A stretch of 64,000 bases of DNA from assembly GCF_003731635.1 (NCBI RefSeq), contig NZ_RCUA01000068.1, forward strand, positions 1-64,000, in the 5' to 3' direction. Made by a program: the position numbers and the translations under genes. How positions within the stretch are numbered: the stretch's first letter is position 1; each line of letters begins with the position of its first letter. This DNA comes from Marisediminitalea oceani (lineage in GTDB: Bacteria; Pseudomonadota; Gammaproteobacteria; Enterobacterales; Alteromonadaceae). The notes beneath the pieces were generated by a model that made no database searches, was not told the DNA's origin, and worked only from the letters and a program-made list of their open reading frames with translations. Shown here in pieces: positions 6,614 through 15,675 of this stretch.

Positions 6614-8947
6614 ATGATGATAATTAACACCATTGCCAACGAACTCGCCGTTAAACCTGCTCAGGTCGAAGCGGCTGTAAAACTGCTCGACGAAGGTTCA
6701 ACCGTACCTTTTATCGCCCGTTACCGTAAAGAAGTCACCCAGGGACTGGATGATACCCAGTTACGTAACCTGGAACAGCGGTTAGGTTATTTACGTGAAT
6801 TAGAAGACCGCCGCCAGGTGATTTTAAAATCTATCAGTGAGCAGGAAAAACTCACGCCTGAACTACAGCAACAAATTCTTGCTGCCGATAATAAGACCAC
6901 GCTGGAAGACTTATATCTGCCGTATAAACCGCGTCGCCGCACCAAGGGGCAAATTGCTATTGAAGCTGGCCTCGAACCGCTGGCTGATGCGCTGTTTACC
7001 GATCCAACCCTGACTCCGGAAACCGTAGCTACTGACTATGTCAGTGCGGAAAACGGCGTAGCAGATACCAAAGCAGCACTGGAAGGTGCGCGCTATATTT
7101 TGATGGAACGGTTTGCCGAAGACGCCGGCTTACTGGCGAAGATTCGTCGTTATCTTAACGAGAATGCCCACATTCGCAGCCGCGTTGTGGAAGGCCAGGA
7201 AAAAGCAGCTGTGAAGTACAGTGACTACTTCGACCACTCAGAAAAACTCGCCTCAGTGCCTTCCCACCGTGCTTTGGCAATGTTCCGTGGCCGTAATGAA
7301 AATATGCTGCATATTCAGATGATCGCCGATCCTGGTCAGGAAGACTCGCCAGCCCAGGCCTCTTATTGCGAGCAAATTATTGCCGGGCATTTTGAGCTGC
7401 GCAATCAGGGTCGACCTGCCGATGCATGGCTGGCTCAGGTAGTCACCTGGACGTGGAAAATCAAAATTGCCCTGCATATGGAAACCGAACTGTTTGGCCA
7501 GCTTCGCGAAAAAGCCGAAGAAGAAGCCATTAATGTATTTGCTAAAAACCTCAACGATCTGCTGATGGCTGCGCCTGCCGGGGCCAAAGTCACCATGGGT
7601 CTGGATCCGGGTCTACGTACCGGGGTTAAGGTAGCCATTGTAGATACAACCGGTAAGGTGGTAGGCACCACTACCATCTTCCCTCACGCGCCACAAAATC
7701 AGTGGGATAAATCGCAGCGCACCCTGGCGAATCTGTGCAAACAGCATAAAGTAGAACTGATCAGCATTGGTAACGGTACCGGCTCACGGGAAACCGACAA
7801 GCTGGTAGGTGAAATGCTCAAAGCCAACAGCGAGCTGCACGCCCAGAAAATTATGGTCAGCGAAGCCGGCGCTTCGGTATATTCTGCTTCCGAGCTTGCC
7901 TCAAAAGAGCTGCCGGGTCTGGATGTATCATTACGCGGCGCAGTGTCTATTGCCCGTCGTTTGCAGGATCCGCTGGCAGAGCTGGTAAAAATTGAGCCTA
8001 AAGCCATTGGTGTGGGTCAGTATCAGCATGATGTCAGCCAGAGTTTACTGGGCAAGTCGCTGGATCAGGTTATTGAAGACTGTGTTAACGCCGTTGGCGT
8101 TGATTTAAATACCGCTTCACCGGCCTTGCTCAGCTATGTATCCGGATTAAACAAAACCCTTGCGCACAACATTGTTAGCTACCGTGATACCCATGGTGCC
8201 TTTGCCCGTCGTCAGGATTTAAAATCTGTAGAACGTTTGGGGCCCAAAGCCTTCGAACAGGCCGCCGGATTCCTGCGCATCGTAAACGGTACTAACCCGC
8301 TGGACAGCTCAGCAGTGCACCCCGAAGCCTACCCGGTAATAGATAGCATTGTGAGTCGCACCGATGTGGCGGTAAATGACCTGATTGGTAATACCGACTT
8401 ACTGCGTAAGCTTAATCCGGAAGATTTTGTCAGTGACAACTTTGGTATTCCAACCGTTAAAGACATTCTTAAAGAACTGGATAAACCTGGCCGGGATCCG
8501 CGCCCTGAGTTTAAAACCGCCGCTTTTAAAGAAGGCGTGGAAACCATGGCAGATCTTAAGCCAGGTATGATCCTCGAAGGCGTTGTCAGTAACGTAGCCA
8601 ACTTTGGTGCCTTTGTGGATGTAGGAGTTCATCAGGACGGTCTGGTGCACATTTCGGCACTGACCAATAAGTTTATCTCCGATCCGCGTGAGGTGGTGAA
8701 AGCCGGTGATATCGTTAAGGTTAAAGTGCTGGAAGTCGATGTAGATCGCAAACGCATCTCGTTTACCATGCGTTTGGATGACACCCCGGCTCCGCAAAGT
8801 AAAGGGCCGAAGGGGAGTGGCAAGCCGCAAAACAAAGGCGGCAGTAACCGCAATCAGAAAGGCCAGCAAGGACGCCAGAGTGCACCTGCTAATGCAGCAA
8901 TGGGTAATGCGTTCGCCGATGCTTTTGCCAAAGCAAAGAAAAACTGA
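6614..8947 (+). CDS. tex: Tex-family RNA-binding transcription accessory protein
   Basis: 777 residues, close to the usual length. Order: N-terminal helical Tex region ([24 protein letters not shown]), YqgF-like RNase-H fold ([14 protein letters not shown] at about 330), helix-hairpin-helix motifs ([22 protein letters not shown]) and a C-terminal S1 RNA-binding domain ([18 protein letters not shown]…DGLVHISAL). A Gly/Lys/Gln-rich tail follows. Tex is a cytoplasmic nucleic-acid-binding protein linked to transcription and RNA handling. The gene is monocistronic, divergent from greB, and ends at a bidirectional terminator. Confidence 0.95.
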   Translation: MMIINTIANELAVKPAQVEAAVKLLDEGSTVPFIARYRKEVTQGLDDTQLRNLEQRLGYLRELEDRRQVILKSISEQEKLTPELQQQILAADNKTTLEDLYLPYKPRRRTKGQIAIEAGLEPLADALFTDPTLTPETVATDYVSAENGVADTKAALEGARYILMERFAEDAGLLAKIRRYLNENAHIRSRVVEGQEKAAVKYSDYFDHSEKLASVPSHRALAMFRGRNENMLHIQMIADPGQEDSPAQASYCEQIIAGHFELRNQGRPADAWLAQVVTWTWKIKIALHMETELFGQLREKAEEEAINVFAKNLNDLLMAAPAGAKVTMGLDPGLRTGVKVAIVDTTGKVVGTTTIFPHAPQNQWDKSQRTLANLCKQHKVELISIGNGTGSRETDKLVGEMLKANSELHAQKIMVSEAGASVYSASELASKELPGLDVSLRGAVSIARRLQDPLAELVKIEPKAIGVGQYQHDVSQSLLGKSLDQVIEDCVNAVGVDLNTASPALLSYVSGLNKTLAHNIVSYRDTHGAFARRQDLKSVERLGPKAFEQAAGFLRIVNGTNPLDSSAVHPEAYPVIDSIVSRTDVAVNDLIGNTDLLRKLNPEDFVSDNFGIPTVKDILKELDKPGRDPRPEFKTAAFKEGVETMADLKPGMILEGVVSNVANFGAFVDVGVHQDGLVHISALTNKFISDPREVVKAGDIVKVKVLEVDVDRKRISFTMRLDDTPAPQSKGPKGSGKPQNKGGSNRNQKGQQGRQSAPANAAMGNAFADAFAKAKKN

Positions 8948-8972
8948 TTAAACAGCTCAGCAAACTAAAAAA

Positions 8973-9001
8973 GCCCCGCTCGCAAGAGACGGGGCTTTTT
9001 T
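8973..9001. terminator. Bidirectional terminator between tex and the SprA-like gene
   Basis: The stem GCCCCG / CGGGGC (8973-8978 and 8990-8995) is flanked by an A-run on the left and TTTTTT on the right, so it can serve both convergent genes. Confidence 0.88.
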
Positions 9002-9015
9002 GTATATCTGCTCGT

Positions 9016-9948
9016 TTACGCTGAGGCGCTGAACCCCCCTTCAACAGGCACTGCGACATTTTTATAAAATGAGGCAATCACGGTATTTCGCTGCTGCATT
9101 TGCTCGCTGTCTATTTGCAGCGAGCGACGGCCACTGCTTTGCTGACTGTACCTGTCTTCGTCGGCGGCCAGCTCGTCGAGTTTACGGGTTGGAATCTGTG
9201 GCTGATTGTTCTCAACAATTTCTTCCAGCGTAGGGACTTCAGATGCTACTCGCGAGGGAGAATCGCCTTCTTCCGGGCTCACTGCCGACGCTTCTTTGCG
9301 CTCTTCGGCCAGTTTACTGCGGGCTTCAAATGCTATGCGGGAAGCTTCTGCGGCAACCTGTAAATCCTGCGGTGATGGCTCAGCAGGCGCCAGCGCAGCA
9401 GCGCGAACCTGCTGCATTTTGCGAATAGTTTGTTGCGGTGTATTTTCGGTAGAGACATCAATAGACACCTCTCCGTCAATAGCGTAACGCTGGCCGTCCG
9501 GACCGCGTTGAAAATCATACTGAGGCGAACCGGCGTACTGACCACCAATAGTGGCGTGAGCCTGTTCGTGGGTGCGCACTTCCTGGTCGCGCTCTTTCAT
9601 TGATTCAATCTGACGCTGTTCGGCCTGCTCCTGCTGGCGCTCCCGAGCGTCTTCTTTGCCGGCACTTTCTTCGCTGGCATCGTTGAACTGTTGTTGACTG
9701 TCGCCGGTTACCTGCGCCGCGCTGCCCTGATTCGACTGTGGTCGTTCATAGGTGAGCGGCTGATTACCTTTAACCGAAGATTTTAATTTGTCTGATTCGG
9801 AGCCCAGGCCCTGTTCTGCACTGCCTTGTTTGGCATCTGATGGCTGGGGAATGGACTCACGGGCAAGATTATCACGCCGGGCCGCTTCCACGCTGAGATT
9901 AGCAGTTGGAATGGCAAAGGACGTTGGGATGGGCGTGACAATATTCAT
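9016..9948 (-). CDS. SprA-related putative metalloprotease (CJM1_0395-type family)
   Basis: 310 residues. The N-terminal 120 residues are low-complexity, Gln/Ser/Glu-rich. The conserved core starts at about residue 118 with ERDQEVRTHEQAH and continues YDFQRGPDGQRYAIDGEVSID, the signature of the SprA-related family. HEQAH (127-131) is an HExxH-like zinc motif. Activity is not proven for the family. No signal peptide is seen. It follows a gene for a flagellar-rod-like small protein by 16 bp, and the two probably form one transcript. Confidence 0.82.
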   Translation of the reverse strand: MNIVTPIPTSFAIPTANLSVEAARRDNLARESIPQPSDAKQGSAEQGLGSESDKLKSSVKGNQPLTYERPQSNQGSAAQVTGDSQQQFNDASEESAGKEDARERQQEQAEQRQIESMKERDQEVRTHEQAHATIGGQYAGSPQYDFQRGPDGQRYAIDGEVSIDVSTENTPQQTIRKMQQVRAAALAPAEPSPQDLQVAAEASRIAFEARSKLAEERKEASAVSPEEGDSPSRVASEVPTLEEIVENNQPQIPTRKLDELAADEDRYSQQSSGRRSLQIDSEQMQQRNTVIASFYKNVAVPVEGGFSASA

Positions 9949-9964
9949 AACGGGTTACCTGCGA

Positions 9965-10291
9965 TCAGGCAATCGTGTCGATGATGCGGCCAACCGTATC
10001 GTTAGCAACATCTATAACCTTGGCCGACGCCAGGGCGTTATTGGTATACATCTGCATCGACAGTAAATCAGATGTCATGCTGTCACCGCCGGATGGCAGC
10101 AAATCAGATGTGGTAGACAAACTGCGCAACGAAGCATCGGCCAGAAAATTGCCGGTACCATTTTGCGCCACGTCCTGCTGGGCCGTCCGCTGTGCAATGT
10201 TCATCGCTGACTGGGTCATCCCCTCAAACGACTGTTGCAAACCGAACTGACCAGCAACTATCGCAGAATTTACGTTGTTGCTTATCACCAT
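9965..10291 (-). CDS. Small protein resembling flagellar rod/hook proteins
   Basis: 108 residues. The N-terminus (NSAIVAGQFGLQQSFEGMTQSAMNIAQ) resembles the start of axial flagellar proteins, which alternate small residues before NIAN. The C-terminus (LLSMQMYTNNALASAKVIDVANDTVGRIIDTI) resembles their terminal helix, which usually reads M…Y.AN.KVI……L. The middle D1 region is very short. It could be a minimal FlgC-like or pseudo-axial protein; no other flagellar gene is nearby. It is paired with the SprA-like putative metalloprotease gene downstream, so a protease-substrate relation is conceivable. Confidence 0.6.
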   Translation of the reverse strand: MVISNNVNSAIVAGQFGLQQSFEGMTQSAMNIAQRTAQQDVAQNGTGNFLADASLRSLSTTSDLLPSGGDSMTSDLLSMQMYTNNALASAKVIDVANDTVGRIIDTIA

Positions 10292-10445
10292 ACACTACCT
10301 CTACACTCTCATGTTCAATTATTAACCAAAACGGTTAAAAAATAAAGTCTGAGTTAGTCACAGGCGTGGTGTTAAATCGTTACACAAGCCAGTCATGGCG
10401 GGCGATTATGCGTATGAGGCATCGAGCAAGTCAGCAATCTATTTA

Positions 10446-10482
10446 CCGCAAAGCAACCGCACTCAGGTGCGGTACTTTGCGG
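10446..10482 (-). terminator. Strong hairpin downstream of bioH, probable terminator
   Basis: CCGCAAAG…CCGCAC pairs with GTGCGG…CTTTGCGG (10446-10462 with 10467-10482), separated by a 4-nt loop. It lies just after the bioH stop on the minus strand. The T-run is weak (TAAATAG), so it may act as a factor-dependent terminator or 3'-end stabiliser. Confidence 0.55.
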
Positions 10483-10496
10483 TACTTCATCACAGG

Positions 10497-11312
10497 CTAG
10501 CTGTAATAACGGTCAATGCGGGTCAGGTTACTGATGAAATTCAACAGGATATCGGCGGTCTGTTGCGGATGAGAAATAAACGGCGCATGGGCAGCATGGG
10601 GCATTACCACAGTATCCGCACCTGGATGCAGCTCGTGAATACGGTCGATGCTACTGGTAGGAACCAGGCTATCCAGGCGACCATACAAACGCAGCGTAGG
10701 TTGATTTATCCGCCCAATCATACTTCGCAAATCCACTGTTTCCAGCAAGGAAAGGCCGGCAGCCAGTGCGACTTCGGCAGGTGAGGGCAAAGCGCCCAGT
10801 TGCTGGCGTATAGTTTTTACATCCTGCCTGGCAGATGCGCTACCCATAGCCTGAATAGCTAAAAAACGATCCAGGGTTTTCTCGTAATTTCGGGCCAGCT
10901 GGCGTTGAAAACCGTTCAGCACTACTGGCTCAATGCCTTTCCAGCAACCGTTGGAGACAAAGCAGGGACTGGAGGCCAGGGTAATTAAACCGGCAATCTT
11001 ATCCGGGTAAGACAGCGCCAGTTGTTGTGCCACCAAACCACCCAGCGACCAACCTGCTACCACAGAGCCCTCGGGGATGGATTCATTAACCAGTGCCGTA
11101 ATGGTATCGAGTGAATAGTCTTCCGGCAGTTTGTCGCTATTCAGGCCAAAGCCGGGCAGACAAATGCGGATCACTTCAAGATCGGCGGTCAGAAACGGCA
11201 AAAACTCACTAAAAACGGCGCTGTTCATGCCCCAGCCATGGAGCAAAACCAACGTCCTTCCCGATCCCTGAGACAGGCTTTTTAATGCTGTATTAGTGTT
11301 ATTGTCACCCAC
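10497..11312 (-). CDS. bioH: Pimeloyl-[acyl-carrier protein] methyl ester esterase BioH
   Basis: 271 residues with an alpha/beta-hydrolase fold. It removes the methyl group from pimeloyl-ACP methyl ester in biotin synthesis. LVLLHGWGMNSAVF (about 21-34) is typical of BioH. The nucleophile elbow GWSLGG gives Ser89, LYGRLDSLVP gives Asp214 and HAAHAPFISHP gives His242. It is slightly longer than the E. coli protein owing to extra N-terminal residues, and a later start is possible. It diverges from gntX across 36 bp, the classic gammaproteobacterial arrangement. Confidence 0.92.
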   Translation of the reverse strand: MGDNNTNTALKSLSQGSGRTLVLLHGWGMNSAVFSEFLPFLTADLEVIRICLPGFGLNSDKLPEDYSLDTITALVNESIPEGSVVAGWSLGGLVAQQLALSYPDKIAGLITLASSPCFVSNGCWKGIEPVVLNGFQRQLARNYEKTLDRFLAIQAMGSASARQDVKTIRQQLGALPSPAEVALAAGLSLLETVDLRSMIGRINQPTLRLYGRLDSLVPTSSIDRIHELHPGADTVVMPHAAHAPFISHPQQTADILLNFISNLTRIDRYYS

Positions 11313-11348
11313 GTAATCACTTCCTGACAGAACGTAACAAAAGTTTAC

Positions 11349-12116
11349 ATGAGCATTTTAAAAACCCCAATAGCCAAATGCGTGGAACGTCTCAAAGGCG
11401 CGATGAAATTCCGTCCTGCAGGATTATGTTATTTGTGTCAGCAACACTGCAAGGCCGCTGTGTGCGAGGTTTGCGAACAAGACTGTCTGTTCTTTAATAA
11501 TCAGAAGGTAGCCGGCAACCTGTTAAACTGGCCCAACATTAAGCAGGGGCTAACACCCGGCCCCTACCAGAAAATGTGTGCGCTAAGTTACTTTCAGTGG
11601 CCGCTGGATCATTTGATTCGCCGCTTTAAATACGGCCATCCGCTGCTGGCAGAGCCACTGGCAGAATGGTTCTTGCGATACTCTGCGGTCTCATCTTTCC
11701 CGTTACCCGACTGCCTGCTGCCGGTACCGATTAGTCCCTGGCGTTTCGCCAAACGACAGTATCATCAGACCCTGCTGTTGGCCGACTATCTTGGAAAGCA
11801 CCTGGATATCCCGGTAATGTCAAAATGGGCTCACCGACGAGGCTGGCAACGCAGTCAGCAATCCCTAGGCAGGCGCGAGCGACTGCGCAACCTTAAACAG
11901 GCTTATGAGTTGGGAAGCGGCGACTTTCCCGCCCGGGTAGCCCTGATTGACGACGTGGTGACTACCGGTGCCACTATAGCCACTCTGAGCAGGCTCATCC
12001 ATCAGGTAGCGCCGCACACGGAAATCATGGTTTGGGCGCTGGCTGTTACACCCAATAAGGCCGACCAGGCGTTACTGCTGCCTGGTCGTCAAATCCTTAG
12101 CAACCGCCAGGCTTAA
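11349..12116 (+). CDS. gntX: ComF family protein (GntX/ComFC-like phosphoribosyltransferase fold)
   Basis: 255 residues. An N-terminal zinc-finger-like cluster (CYLCQQHC, CEVCEQDC, about 27-47) precedes a type I phosphoribosyltransferase domain with the PRPP loop VALIDDVVTTGATI (about 198-211). ComFC homologues act in DNA uptake; E. coli GntX (YhgH) allows use of extracellular DNA as nutrient. It is divergent from bioH. Its TAA stop shares the palindrome TTAA with the TAA stop of the convergent M14 peptidase gene, so the two genes end on the same four bases. Confidence 0.9.
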   Translation: MSILKTPIAKCVERLKGAMKFRPAGLCYLCQQHCKAAVCEVCEQDCLFFNNQKVAGNLLNWPNIKQGLTPGPYQKMCALSYFQWPLDHLIRRFKYGHPLLAEPLAEWFLRYSAVSSFPLPDCLLPVPISPWRFAKRQYHQTLLLADYLGKHLDIPVMSKWAHRRGWQRSQQSLGRRERLRNLKQAYELGSGDFPARVALIDDVVTTGATIATLSRLIHQVAPHTEIMVWALAVTPNKADQALLLPGRQILSNRQA

Positions 12117-14773
12117 TTGATCGCTTCAGCCATAAACAGTGCATTGCTCATCAGCTTATTGGTGCCATACCAGAACCCGCGAAATTGCGGATCGTCGGTA
12201 AAGCCAATCACCCGGCCGCGTCCCATGGCTTCGGCTACTACCGCTACCGAACCGGCTATTTCGTTTGCCACCGGGTCGGCACTGAACCCAGCGACCAGGG
12301 GTGAGTCGGTGTAGCGGGCCGGAACCACTGTTGGCGAGGCATTACTGAACACCATCATATTACTGGTTTTAAACAGGTTTAACTGCGGCGCGTCATAGCC
12401 GTAAAACAGCGGGTGAGAAATATCGATGTCGGCCTGATAAACCGCCCCGGCCACCAGTTGCTGCGCATTATGCGCGGAACGATCGGCAAAGGTCAGCGTC
12501 TTGTCGCTAAACAGGTCGGCGACGTCCTGCCTTGAGCTCAGTTTGATATCCAGCCAGTTGTGCCGGGCAAATAATCGCAATGCCGAGGTCTGGCCTACCA
12601 GGGTCCCGCCGGCACGAACCCAGTCGGTTAGCGTTTCATCAACGCCTTCAGGTAAGTCATAGCGGCCACCAACAAATACAACGTGAGTGTAATCATGCAG
12701 AGAAACGTTATCGAGATGACGTTGTTCCACCAGAGTGACCGGCATGCCTACCTGTGTATCCAGGTAATGCCACACTTCACCGGCCTGATACGGACTGACG
12801 CCCTCGCCACCTACCAGCAAAGCTTTGGGCGCTTTTACCGGCACCATACTGCGGCTACCAATGTCGATACCGGTACGGGTAAAGCCGCTGCTGAGGGATA
12901 ACACCTGCACCCCGGCATCAACCGCCGCCGCATTAACCAACTCAATAAGCGCCTGTGGCTGAGGCACGCCCCGCGGGATCACGATGGTACCAGCCGCCAG
13001 CGACAGGTTGCCCTGGGTAGTGGCTGCGGTAAAAGGCTGGGTGGCAATACGCGCTGCCACGCCTTTATCTAGCAGTTCCTGTAACAATGCCGGTGCTTTG
13101 TAGTGATGCCACTCAAACGCATAGGCATAAGCGTCGCTGTCAACCGGCACTATCGGAGCGGGTGACGGGCTGTTGTCGGTGAATTTGGCACGGCGCAACT
13201 CACGGCTGCTCATGGGAGCAAAGGTTAAATCAAATGCCAGTGGCAGGTTAAAGTTAGATACGTCGTAAAAGGTGTTATCCGCAAAATCCTGCTGAGTGGA
13301 GAATAACGACTTGATTAAGCGGTACTGTGGTTGCGCCAGCGGCACTACCAGCGTGCTGTTTGCTTTATACACGGTGTCGTTAACTTCAATATCTTCGCGC
13401 GGTTGCTGATAACGGATATTGTGCTGGGTGAGCACCCAGCGCGCTTTTTCCAGGCGCCAGCTGTCCTGCGGCTCATGAATTAAATAGGCTGCATTGTCAT
13501 CCTGACTGGCAAGCTCTGCGGTTTCTTTATAAAAGTTATGCTGATAGTCGAGCAGCGCCGCTTTGTTTGCCATGGCGCCATCAAATACCGCCACTGACAT
13601 GGTGAACTGGTTCTGGATAGTTTGTGGGAACGCCAGCGGGCCATTAATAGAATCCTGCAGGTGGCCACGACTACTGGCCTGCTCGAACAACACACCAATA
13701 CTGCCCTGGGCATCCGGATAGGACGAGCCTTTACCATAGTAAAAGTCATCAAAGCCTTCCTGACTGAAATACAGTTGTTTCTGACTGTCGAAGGCGCTGA
13801 CATAATATTCTGCCAGCGCGTTGGTCAGGCGTACGTTACCTTCCGGCGTAAATGGGTTTTTGCGACTCGGCACACCCGGCTGGAAAAAGTAAGAACTATT
13901 GGTACCCATTTCGTGGAAGTCTGTTAACACGTGGGGGCGCCAGTGCTGAAACTTGCTGATACGCGCCTGAGACTCAGGGTGCACCATCATTAACCAGTCC
14001 CGGTTAAGATCAAACCAGTAATGGTTGGTGCGCCCGTTGGGCCAGCCTTCCTGGTGCTCCCGATGCGCCGGGTCGGCATTGAGTACCTTGCCCTTGTGCA
14101 TATTCGCCCAGTGCGCAAACCGCGATAGCCCATCCGGGTTGTAGGAGGGGTCCAGCAGAACCACGTTATCCTGCAGCAAACGAGTTACCCTTTCGTCCTG
14201 GGCCGCGGCAAGATAATAAGCCACTAGCAGCGATGCATTAGCACCGGAAGGCTCATTACCGTGCACGCTGTAGCCCATGTAAAATAACAGTGGCGCATCC
14301 GCCGGTGTTTTCTTACCTTGTTGAACCTGAGCCATATGCGCGGTACGCCAGTCTTCCAGCTTACTGCGATTTTGAGGTGCCGTGATAGTTAACAGCAGCA
14401 GCGGGCGTTGCTCATGGGTATAGCCGGTAACTTCCAGGGTTATCCGATCAGAAGCCGCCGCGAGGCTGCGCATATAAGTGACCAGCAAATCATGGCGTAC
14501 GTGCCAGTCGCCAACATTATATCCAAGCACCGATTCGGGAGTGGGTATAGCGGGATCAAGCTCAACATTGTCAGGTAAGTAGGCTCTGGCCGGCTTGCCC
14601 CCGGCAGTAGCCATAGCGCTGAAGCAAAGCGATAACGCAACAATCAGAACAGTATATAGCTTGGCAAGACATGAGCGTAAAGGGGTGGAATTTGTCGTTA
14701 TTGGCGCTGATAGCATTTTACGGACACCATAATTAGTTTTATTTGATGGTCTTGAAACCTGTGACTTCGGCAT
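12113..14773 (-). CDS. M14-family zinc carboxypeptidase, exported
   Basis: 886 residues. A leader contains a membrane segment (LYTVLIVALSLCFSAMATAG, about 39-58), so the protein is probably secreted. The M14 catalytic domain supplies the zinc ligands: HGNE (His171, Glu174) and the distal His at TDFHEMGTN (His287), with NPDG and RDW substrate motifs between. Past about residue 400 comes a long C-terminal part with a probable class-I glutamine-amidotransferase-like fold (ALLVGGEGVSPYQAGEVW, VVFVGGRYDLPEGV). The usual bioH-gntX-nfuA order is interrupted by this gene, which lies antisense between gntX and nfuA. A later start at residue 20 is possible. Confidence 0.88.
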   Translation of the reverse strand: MPKSQVSRPSNKTNYGVRKMLSAPITTNSTPLRSCLAKLYTVLIVALSLCFSAMATAGGKPARAYLPDNVELDPAIPTPESVLGYNVGDWHVRHDLLVTYMRSLAAASDRITLEVTGYTHEQRPLLLLTITAPQNRSKLEDWRTAHMAQVQQGKKTPADAPLLFYMGYSVHGNEPSGANASLLVAYYLAAAQDERVTRLLQDNVVLLDPSYNPDGLSRFAHWANMHKGKVLNADPAHREHQEGWPNGRTNHYWFDLNRDWLMMVHPESQARISKFQHWRPHVLTDFHEMGTNSSYFFQPGVPSRKNPFTPEGNVRLTNALAEYYVSAFDSQKQLYFSQEGFDDFYYGKGSSYPDAQGSIGVLFEQASSRGHLQDSINGPLAFPQTIQNQFTMSVAVFDGAMANKAALLDYQHNFYKETAELASQDDNAAYLIHEPQDSWRLEKARWVLTQHNIRYQQPREDIEVNDTVYKANSTLVVPLAQPQYRLIKSLFSTQQDFADNTFYDVSNFNLPLAFDLTFAPMSSRELRRAKFTDNSPSPAPIVPVDSDAYAYAFEWHHYKAPALLQELLDKGVAARIATQPFTAATTQGNLSLAAGTIVIPRGVPQPQALIELVNAAAVDAGVQVLSLSSGFTRTGIDIGSRSMVPVKAPKALLVGGEGVSPYQAGEVWHYLDTQVGMPVTLVEQRHLDNVSLHDYTHVVFVGGRYDLPEGVDETLTDWVRAGGTLVGQTSALRLFARHNWLDIKLSSRQDVADLFSDKTLTFADRSAHNAQQLVAGAVYQADIDISHPLFYGYDAPQLNLFKTSNMMVFSNASPTVVPARYTDSPLVAGFSADPVANEIAGSVAVVAEAMGRGRVIGFTDDPQFRGFWYGTNKLMSNALFMAEAIN

Positions 14774-14855
14774 AATATATTTTCAATACCTGACTGTTTT
14801 ACTCAGGTTAATTTGTTATCATATGCGATAGTTATTGATTATGCAGGACTCTACA

Positions 14856-15434
14856 ATGATCTCAATATCAAAAGAGGCCCAGGGACACTTTGTTAAGTTA
14901 CTGGCTAAACAGGAAGAAGGCACAAACATTCGTGTTTTCGTGGTGAATCCGGGAACCTCAAGTGCTGAATGCGGTGTTTCTTATTGTCCACCCGATGCGG
15001 TGGAGCCTTCCGACACCCGTTTACCCTTCGACGGCTTTGATGCCGTGGTTGACGAAGAGAGCGCGCCTTATCTCGAAGAAGCCGAAATCGATTATGTCAC
15101 CGATCAGATGGGTTCACAGCTAACGCTGAAAGCGCCAAATGCCAAGGCTCGTAAAGTGGCAGACGATGCGCCAATAGTAGAACGTCTGAACTATATGATT
15201 GAGTCTGAAATTAACCCGCAACTGGCCAACCACGGCGGCCAGGTTGTACTGCTGGAAATTACTGATGACGGTTACGCCGTGCTGCAGTTTGGCGGTGGTT
15301 GTAACGGTTGCTCTATGGTCGATGTGACGCTTAAAGAAGGTATCGAAAAGCAAATGCTCGAAGAATTCGCCGGCGAAATCAAAGGCGTTCGCGATGCCAC
15401 AGAGCATCAGTCGGGTGAGCACTCTTACTACTAA
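14856..15434 (+). CDS. nfuA: Fe-S biogenesis protein NfuA
   Basis: 192 residues. It carries and delivers [4Fe-4S] clusters to apoproteins, especially under stress. The N-terminal degenerate A-type domain ([13 protein letters not shown]) precedes the Nfu domain with the cluster ligands GGGCNGCSM (Cys149, Cys152), and it ends in [10 protein letters not shown]. The start at 14856 (MISISKEAQ) matches the family start and has AGGA about 8 nt upstream; in-frame ATGs at 14835 and 14841 are rejected. A 71-residue membrane protein gene follows 23 bp downstream. Confidence 0.96.
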   Translation: MISISKEAQGHFVKLLAKQEEGTNIRVFVVNPGTSSAECGVSYCPPDAVEPSDTRLPFDGFDAVVDEESAPYLEEAEIDYVTDQMGSQLTLKAPNAKARKVADDAPIVERLNYMIESEINPQLANHGGQVVLLEITDDGYAVLQFGGGCNGCSMVDVTLKEGIEKQMLEEFAGEIKGVRDATEHQSGEHSYY

Positions 15435-15457
15435 GCTCACAGCCGGAACATGGCGCT

Positions 15458-15673
15458 ATGCTGCCTTTTAGCCACTGGCAACGCTTTATTCAGGGCCTCA
15501 GCGTTTTTGCCGTAGGCCTTTGCGTTATGGTGGCGGGCGCCTGGTGGTTAGAACCGCTTTATTATATGGGGTTAGTAGTGTTGCTCAGCGGCTTTGGCTG
15601 GGCAATGTCTGGTTATCTCGGCCTGCTCTGGCATCGCCTCACAAAGTCGATTAATCCAAACCGGCACAAGTAA
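15458..15673 (+). CDS. Small two-helix membrane protein
   Basis: 71 residues with two predicted membrane helices (LSVFAVGLCVMVAGAWWL and MGLVVLLSGFGWAMSGYLGL) and a basic C-terminus. No named family recognised. It is 23 bp after nfuA on the same strand and is probably cotranscribed with it. The end at 15673 nearly meets the convergent MATE gene (15676). Confidence 0.6.
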   Translation: MLPFSHWQRFIQGLSVFAVGLCVMVAGAWWLEPLYYMGLVVLLSGFGWAMSGYLGLLWHRLTKSINPNRHK

Positions 15674-15675
15674 AC

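Noticed and set aside
8399-8869. Antisense reading frame of 156 codons inside tex
   Set aside because: It is a shadow of the tex frame; the translation has no domain and tex is a strong family match.
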